A stretch of DNA of 64,000 nt from the NCBI GenBank assembly GCA_036320915.1, contig JAXBDG010000009.1, forward strand, positions 2,604,001 through 2,668,000, written 5' to 3'. Source of the DNA: Linnemannia elongata. Lineage: Eukaryota > Mortierellomycota > Mortierellomycetes > Mortierellales > Mortierellaceae. This document shows, piece by piece, positions 57,229 to 64,000 of this stretch. Below the pieces are notes generated by a model that worked only from the letters and a program-made list of their open reading frames with translations, ran no database searches and was not told the DNA's origin. The stretch's first letter is position 1, and each line of letters begins with the position of its first letter. Both the position numbers and the translations under genes were made by a program.

Positions 57229-60200
57229 ATGCCAAAGAGGACAAGTCTCCTCTTCGTTTTCGCTGCCATCGCAGCTAGCCTCCTCCTCCTCGCCCCCATA
57301 GCAACCGCAAGCGACATCCACAAGGAAGGCTACTGCGTCATGCGCGACAACTGTGGCAGCAAACGCACCTTTGGCAAACAACTCCCCTGTCCCTTCAACC
57401 AACCCGCCCTAGAGGTACTACTACATCCACCCTTTTGAATGAATGGCTATTGTCAGCTTATAGCAAAATAGCCAGATATCTCTTCTTCACTTCTCTTCTT
57501 CCTCGTACATGTTTGCAGGGTAGTGGTGATGGCGGTGGGGCTTGTCGATCAGTCTCCTCGTCACTCTTCATGTGTGTATATATCAATTAGCCACGTCCCC
57601 ACTCGCTCCTGTGAACAAATATCTTTACCCTTTGGCTCATTCATGCCAAGGCTCCCATTCAATTGACGCCTCTCGTTTTTGTTGCCCCTTTTGTTCTCCC
57701 GTTATGTGATATATTATTGCTCCTTCATGCATGCTAACATGCTAAGGATCCCTCACAAAGAACGCCTTCCTCTTACTCCCCTTTGTTCTCTATTGCGCGT
57801 TGCCTGATATATTGCACCCAACCGCGCAGCTTTTCATCTCTCTTTTACTTGAGCTAACGCAACACGCCATCATTATCATTGCCATTCTCATCACCTTGTG
57901 CGATAGCCGGATAGGGAACTACGCGAATTGTTAGTGTCAACCTGTGGAGCATCGTTTGAACATTCCAAAGCCTGCTGCAGCCAGGACCAGGTCGAAGACC
58001 TGATAGCCTCTACAAAACAGGCATCACCCATGATATCCGCCTGCCCCGCCTGTTGGGCAAATTTCCTCAACTTCTTCTGCACCTTCACCTGCTCCCCCAA
58101 CCAGTCCACATTCCTCAACGTAACCGAGACAGGGATCTCCACCGACAAAAAGGCCGTCGTCACCAAACTAGACTTTCTCGTTTCGGAACAATACGGCTCT
58201 GGATTTTTTGACTCGTGCAAGGACGTCAAGTTCGCTGCCACCAATGGATACGTCATGGACCTGATCGGAGGAGGCGCCAAGCATTGGAGGGACATGGTGA
58301 CCTTCATGGGCCGGGAGCGAGAACCTCTCGGATCGCCTTTCCAGATCGATTTTCCTGTTGATGATCCCACCGGTGCTTTAACTCCATTTGAGGGCATCAC
58401 CCGACAGTGCAACGACACTGATGTGCAGTACCGCTGCTCCTGCGTCGACTGCCTCCCAGTCTGCCCTGTTCTTCCACCCACCCCCGACGAAAACCCTCCC
58501 TGCACAGTCTTTGGCGTGTCCTGCTGGAGCTTTTCGCTGACGTTCATCTACACTGTGACGTTGGGTGCAGCGATTGGCATGTTTGTTATCCGCAAGCGGA
58601 TTTCTGCCGCCAAGGATCTGATCGGATTCGAGCCCGTGAGACGTCAGGACGAGGAGGACGACGAGTACAGTCAACACCTACTGGACCCTGATCAGTACAC
58701 CGGTCGCTACGTAGTCAGCGCTCTCTTGCAGGAATGGTTTTACCATCAGGGATACATCTGCGCCAAGCACGCATGGAGGACAATCGCCATCTCGTTTGGA
58801 CTGGTCGCCTTCTTCTCTCTGGGCTGGTCGCGCTTCGGTGTGGAGACCGATCCCGTCAAGCTTTGGGTGGCGCCAGACTCGATCAGTGCCACACAAAAGG
58901 CCATATTTGACCAAAACTTTGGACCTTTCTACAGGACGGCCCAGGTCATTGTCTCCTACAAGGACAGCCAGGACACCATCGTCGACGAAAGGTCATTCCG
59001 CAGACTGTTTATGATCAACGACAAGATTAAGGCTCTCAGGACGGAGCGAGGTGTGACCCTTCAGGACATTTGCTTACACCCTACGAGCGATGCATGTGTG
59101 ATCCAATCGCCTACAGGCTACTGGGAGGACGATATCAGCCGATTCTCAGGTTCATGGAAGGACGAATTTGTGGCCTGCACCGAGAACCCTGCTGACTGTC
59201 TTCCAGAGTTCCAGCAGCCTCTCAAACCCGACATCATCTTAGGAGGATTTGATGACGAGGAATACTCGACCGCCAAGGCGTTCATCATCACCTATGTCAT
59301 CCAGAACTCTGTCAATGAGACCGTAACGGATACTGCTCACGAATGGGAACTGCACTACTTGGAGTTTATGGACAACCTTGTGCACAACCGCATCGAGGGC
59401 ATCAACACAGAGGATCTTCGTATATCGTACTCTTCTGAGGCTTCTCTTGAGATTGAATTGAACAAGTCCAGCAACACCGACATCCGGACCGTGATCTTGT
59501 CTTACCTCGTCATGTTCCTCTATGCATCCTTGGCGCTTGGTCGATTCCAACTCTCCTCTCCTCGCCGTATGATTGTCGATTCCAAGTTCACCCTAGGCAT
59601 GAGCGGCATTTTTATTGTTTTGGCTTCGATCTCGACCTCCGTCGGCTTGTTTTCTTTCCTGGGCTACAAGATCACGCTGATCATCGCCGAGGTGATTCCA
59701 TTCTTGGTCTTGGCTGTCGGTGTGGACAACATCTTTATTCTCTGCCACGAGTTTGAGCGACGCAAGATGAACCACCCCGAGGAGAGCATCGAGGAATGTG
59801 CTGGTCGTACATTGGGCAGGATGGGTCCCAGTATCCTGTTGAGTGCCTTGAGTGAGACAATCGCGTTTGCGCTTGGTGGAATGGTGACCATGCCTGCTGT
59901 CAGCGTCTTTGCAATGTACGCTGCGATGGCTGTCTGGGTCGACTTTTTGCTCCAGGTCACTGCTTTTATATCCTGTATTGCCTTAGATGCTCAGAGGACG
60001 GAGGAGGACCGTATCGACTGTGTCCCATGTATCCAAATCCAGGCACCCCAGGCGATCGAGACCGAAGGTGCCCTCCCTGCGTGGGTGCGCAAGTACTACG
60101 GACCCCTGATCCTCAACAGCTCCGTCAAGAAGATTGTCATTGCTGCTTTCCTGGGTTTCTTGACTGCCGGTCTATGCCTCCTGCCCAGCCTCGAGATCGG

Positions 60201-61773
60201 ATTGGGTAAATCATCGCATCGCTTTTTGTTGTTCAAAACTTTGCACGACAATGGTGAATGGATACTAATATTTAATTATGTTCTTGTAACCAAATAGACC
60301 AACGTCTAGCACTGCCTAGCGACTCTTACATGGTGCAATTTTTCAACGACTTGGATGGCTACTTCAGGGTTGGACCACCTGTCTACTTTGTTGTTCAGGA
60401 CGTTGACGCCACAACTAGACATGGTCAACAGCAGATATGCGCGCGATTCTCCACATGCTCCGACTCTTCGATCGCCAATGTTTTGGAACAGGAGCGCAAG
60501 CGACCCCATGTCTCCTTCATCGAACAGCCTGCTGCTGTCTGGATCGATGACTTTTTGCACTGGCTCAACCCCGCCATTGAGACTTGCTGTCGATTCCGCA
60601 AGAACGACCCCACCAAACTGTGCGGACCCTGGGACGACGAGGACGAGTGCAACATCTGCTATGCGGACAGGGACCCTGGCTGGAACATCTCGATGAACGG
60701 ACTGCCCGAAGGCGAAGAGTTTATGAAGTACTTGGGAGAGTGGCTCAAAGCCAGTCCTGACGAGTTCTGCCCTCTGGCCGGGAAGGCTGCCTATGGCGAT
60801 GCGATCAAGTTAAACTCTGCGGGTGACAAAGTCAAGATGTCACACTTCCGGACATACCACACGCCGATGCGCAACCAGCACGACTTTATTGCAGGATACA
60901 AAAGTGCCCACAGGATTGCTGAGCAGGTCTCTGAGGAGACAGGCGCGACTGTTTTCCCATACTCAGTCTTTTACATCTTCTTTGAGCAATATGTCGACAT
61001 TATCCCACTGACAATTCGCCTGTTGATTGTCGCCATGATCTCCGTCGGCCTGGTGACTGCAGGAATACTAGGCAGTATTAAGGTCGCCCTGGTGGTTGTT
61101 GGTGTAGTTGGAATGATTATGGTCGATGTGGTTGGAGCCATGGTCGTGATGGGTGTATCCCTGAATGCCATTTCGCTTGTGAATCTGGTCATTTGCGTTG
61201 GTATCAGTGTTGAGTTTTGTTCACACATCGCCCGTGCCTCTGTCGAAGCCGAAGGCAGTCCTGACGAGCGTGTCTTTGGTGCTCTTGTTGAAGTCGGCAG
61301 CTCCGTAAGTTTCAAGTCCCCTACCTAAATATCTTATAATATGTCGTGGAGCTACGCCTTGAGCCTAACCATTTTTTTACTGCGTGCATATGTAGGTGTT
61401 CTCTGGAATCACGCTGACAAAGTTCTTGGGTATTTTTGTTCTCGCGTTTACGCGGTCCAAGATCTTTGAGGTGTACTACTTTCGCATGTACTTGGCGATT
61501 GTGGTAGTCGGAGCCCTTCACGGCCTCGTGCTTTTGCCCGTGCTACTGTCGCTCCTAGAAACAGAGAGGACGTCGAGTCTGAGTCTGGGATCATTGGGAT
61601 GGTCGAACAGGAGCTCTTCCGCCAACCGCCGACGCCTGAGAGAAGGACGGTTACTGCAGGGCAACGAGAGCAGTGATGATGATGCCGAGGCTGACGATGT
61701 CCGGGAGGCAGTTGCTCAAGACCTGCCGCGGTCACAGAGCAGTGCCACAAGTAGTAGAACCGGTCGTCGATAA
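57229..61773 (+). CDS. NCR1: Niemann-Pick C1-type sterol transporter (NCR1)
   Basis: Four exons (57229-57414, 57907-60205, 60298-61304, 61396-61773) join in frame to 1,289 residues, the usual NPC1 length. A signal peptide ([15 protein letters not shown]...TASD) precedes the Cys-rich N-terminal domain: [14 protein letters not shown], then [40 protein letters not shown] follows the first internal membrane segment. The sterol-sensing domain lies about residues 595-750 ([16 protein letters not shown]). The second luminal domain contains [13 protein letters not shown] and [16 protein letters not shown]. The RND permease half ends with [20 protein letters not shown]. It should move sterol or sphingolipid from the lumen into the vacuolar/lysosomal membrane. 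The 492-nt first intron is long but phase-consistent. The stop is 80 bp from the convergent LRR-like gene. Confidence 0.96.
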
Positions 61774-61853
61774 ATAATTGAAGTAGTTTAGTTTTTTTTT
61801 TTTTGTATTTGACATGCAATAAGAAAAAAAGGTCGCTGTAATTATCTCTACAT

Positions 61854-63962
61854 CTAAACGACGAGACGACAGCCAGGGATCCGTTCATCGATGGCTCGTC
61901 GTAGACCCTCGACATCCTGCCCCTTGAGGTCTGTTTTTGTAAGGTCCATCACCTTCAAACTAGACCCCACAGGAACTCTGTTCATGAACAGCGCCAGTTG
62001 GTGACCATCGACATTTGTCTCATGTAACGATATCTGCCTCAGCTCCTTCAACCCAATGGAACCCAATACACCTTCCCAGTCAGCAGTGCTCTCAATGTCA
62101 AAATCGGCCATGCTCAAGATCTCTAAGTGCGGAGCCAGTGACAACAATCTGATCAAGGACTTGATAGCAGGCGCTTGTAGTACACCTCCTGTCCCTCGAA
62201 ATTCGATCGATCGGATCGGGTAGGTCTGAGGCGGAGGATCCGAGGGGTTGATCTGGTCTGTTGTTAAGATGGCTGTTGGGTGACAGGATGCCATCAGGTT
62301 GCTCAGTTGCTGTTGGGCGACGCTCTTGTGCCGGAGTTGTTCCTTGCTACTTCCGCCCAGTGGCTGTGAGAGTGCGCGCGGGTTTGGGAGGAGGATAGAC
62401 TGGTCGAGGAGCGGAAGCCATTTGTTGATGCTATGAAAGTCGACGCGGATGGCGCTTGTGCGATCGAGGACTGTGCCTAGGAAGGAAAACCAGTCCAGGC
62501 GGTCGCGGGAGATGGCGAACATGAGTTCTGTGGGTGGTTGCATTTGGACCAGTGGGGATGCTCCTCCTCCTCCTGGAAGTTGGGAGGCGGAAGATGATCG
62601 AGGCGAGGACGAGGGGGAACTGAGTGGCGATAGTGTTTGTTGTGGCTGGTCGTATCCTGGGACCTGCAAAAATCTTGCTCCTGCATGTTGCTGCTGTTGT
62701 TGAAGTTGAGCGTGCATCAACATTGAGGTCACCGCACCGCCACCACTACCACCTCTTGCTGCGGCTGGTGGACCAACAGGCTGGGGAGGACGCTTTAGAA
62801 TGACCTCCAGACTTTGCTGTCCGGTCTCCGTAATCGCACTGTTTGAGATCATGGCAAACCCAATCCTCATATCTAGTAGCTTCAGTTTGCTCCTCTCACT
62901 CGTAACCCTCTCCAACAACTGGACATGCTCATTCGAGAAACTGTCGTCTATCAGCAGCGTCTCCAGATCCGACCCAAACCTCTCAATCACGACCAAAGAG
63001 TTGTCGAGTCCCAAGTTCGGTTTCAGGTCCTCTCTTTGGGGCGCCTTGGCAAACGCGGATGTAGGATCCAATCGATCGAAGACGGCACTGAATTGGGACG
63101 AGGAGAGGTCGAGGTAGCGAAACATTGGATAGGTCGAGACGAGCTCTCTAATGGTATAAACGGCGCATGCGAAATCGAGGTCCTTGCAGGTCAGCGTAAG
63201 AGCAAACAATTTCGGCGACCGTTCCAGCAACGACTTTAGTTTTCCGGCATGAGCCTTGGGGTCGAAATTGCCATCGATATGGACCTCCCGCAGGTGCGTC
63301 GTCGGAGGCTCTCGTGTTGCTCCTCTATCTCCTCCAAGAGCTCCCAGGGACAATGCCGAAAAGGCCGACGAGACCATCGATATTCCTGTGGCTGTCGACG
63401 AAGATATCGACATCTCTAAAGCCAGACTGCCCCTCCGACTCGACGGTGCCGACACCGATATGGCCCCGTCATCCTTAGCCTCCGTCAGTGAGTTTGCGTC
63501 CTCAAAGGCACTGTTGGTCGATTTCGAAAAGAACCCATCGGAACCGACAAAATCAATTAAAACCAAATGTCGGTGCTGCATCATGATCTGGACTAGCGGA
63601 TTGCCTCGCTTGCTCCGGTTGATAATATCCGTCGCGGGTCCGTTATGGTTCCCGCAGTCCAACCGCAGCTTCAGGATGTGAGGTACCTTTAAGACTGCAT
63701 CTCTCACACGCTTCAGATCACTGTACGTTGTCGACCAATCGAGCGTCAGGTCGAGTTCTCGCAGGAAGGTGGGTTCAGATTCGATCAAATCTGCATAAAA
63801 TTGCCTGGCTTCTAAGGAAGACTGAAGGAAGGCTTTGAGAACTCCGCCGGGGCAGTTAGAGGCGTCGAAGGAGCTCCGGCGGCTGCGGTTGGATGCTGCT
63901 GAGCCTGGTCTGGAGGGTGTCGAGGTGTGGTGAGGGTACTCGCTCGCATCATGGAACGACAT
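61854..63962 (-). CDS. Leucine-rich-repeat-like protein
   Basis: A single exon encodes 702 residues, from ATG at 63962 to TAG at 61854. Leu-rich degenerate repeats are spread along the chain: FLRELDLTLDWSTTYSDL, HILKLRLDCGNH, LREVHIDGNFD, MFRYLDLSSSQF, IRSIEFRGTGGVLQAP, HLEILSMADFDIES and LKELRQISLHETNVDG, ending with SLKVMDLTKTDLKG. This is the LRR solenoid organisation of fungal F-box/LRR proteins, but the first 60 residues are Ser/Arg-rich and show no F-box. A Pro/Gln/Ser-rich insert sits at about 390-470. Function is unknown. It belongs to the same broad class as the 14219-17701 gene without obvious close identity. The start lies 39 bp from the window end, so an upstream exon cannot be excluded. 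Confidence 0.7.
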   Translation of the reverse strand: MSFHDASEYPHHTSTPSRPGSAASNRSRRSSFDASNCPGGVLKAFLQSSLEARQFYADLIESEPTFLRELDLTLDWSTTYSDLKRVRDAVLKVPHILKLRLDCGNHNGPATDIINRSKRGNPLVQIMMQHRHLVLIDFVGSDGFFSKSTNSAFEDANSLTEAKDDGAISVSAPSSRRGSLALEMSISSSTATGISMVSSAFSALSLGALGGDRGATREPPTTHLREVHIDGNFDPKAHAGKLKSLLERSPKLFALTLTCKDLDFACAVYTIRELVSTYPMFRYLDLSSSQFSAVFDRLDPTSAFAKAPQREDLKPNLGLDNSLVVIERFGSDLETLLIDDSFSNEHVQLLERVTSERSKLKLLDMRIGFAMISNSAITETGQQSLEVILKRPPQPVGPPAAARGGSGGGAVTSMLMHAQLQQQQQHAGARFLQVPGYDQPQQTLSPLSSPSSSPRSSSASQLPGGGGASPLVQMQPPTELMFAISRDRLDWFSFLGTVLDRTSAIRVDFHSINKWLPLLDQSILLPNPRALSQPLGGSSKEQLRHKSVAQQQLSNLMASCHPTAILTTDQINPSDPPPQTYPIRSIEFRGTGGVLQAPAIKSLIRLLSLAPHLEILSMADFDIESTADWEGVLGSIGLKELRQISLHETNVDGHQLALFMNRVPVGSSLKVMDLTKTDLKGQDVEGLRRAIDERIPGCRLVV

Positions 63963-64000
63963 TCTTTTTGTTCTTTGTTGCGTTGAGCTGCAGGTGTTGA

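Overview
The window looks like nuclear DNA of a filamentous fungus, most likely an early-diverging lineage such as Mortierellomycotina. That placement is my inference. The support is short introns with GTAAGT-like donors and TAG acceptors, pyrimidine-rich leaders, many Gln/Asn/Ser homopolymers, intact conserved eukaryotic genes (eL20, CHMP1, ALG6, PRP5, NPC1, SDS3, NOP12/RBM34) and two large leucine-rich-repeat-like proteins of a kind I associate with Mortierella. I see no prokaryotic operon, transposon, CRISPR array, rRNA or tRNA gene. Gene models were assembled by eye; for nearly every multi-exon gene all junctions keep the reading frame.

Left part (1-20.5 kb): a partial anion-permease gene runs off the left edge (minus strand) and is divergent from a three-exon Zn2Cys6 transcription factor (2111-6457). 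A 3.7 kb gene-poor stretch with microsatellites follows, then an unrecognised three-exon gene (10135-11818), ribosomal protein eL20 (13147-13794, first exon not found) and a single-exon leucine-rich-repeat-like gene (14219-17701, minus). A 2.8 kb stretch without genes contains a perfect 11-bp hairpin.

Middle part (20.5-45.6 kb): a seven-exon DDHD-domain phospholipase (minus), a NOP12/RBM34-like nucleolar RNA-binding protein (minus), a nine-exon SDS3/DEP1-family Sin3-HDAC subunit with a GC-AG intron (plus), CHMP1/DID2 of ESCRT-III with a 20-nt microexon (plus), ALG6 glucosyltransferase (minus), an unrecognised Pro/Gln-rich protein (minus), and a 1,648-residue Num1/ApsA-type cortical dynein-anchor protein (minus). 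The last carries a 260-residue array of EKIVEV/EKIVEVPV repeats that resembles alveolin repeats of the alveolate cortex. This is the most unusual object in the window.

Right part (45.6-64 kb): after 2.9 kb without genes comes a probable PEX20-like peroxisomal import co-receptor whose ATG is fused to a run of 29 A. Next are the splicing helicase PRP5/DDX46 (eight exons, minus), an FkbM/Methyltransf_22-type methyltransferase gene interrupted by two in-frame stops (probable pseudogene), the NPC1/NCR1 sterol transporter (four exons, plus) and, only 80 bp away and convergent, a second leucine-rich-repeat-like gene.

The genes are mostly unrelated housekeeping functions (translation, ribosome assembly, splicing, chromatin, N-glycosylation, lipid turnover, sterol export, membrane remodelling, nuclear positioning, peroxisome import). 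There is no sign of a biosynthetic or defence cluster.
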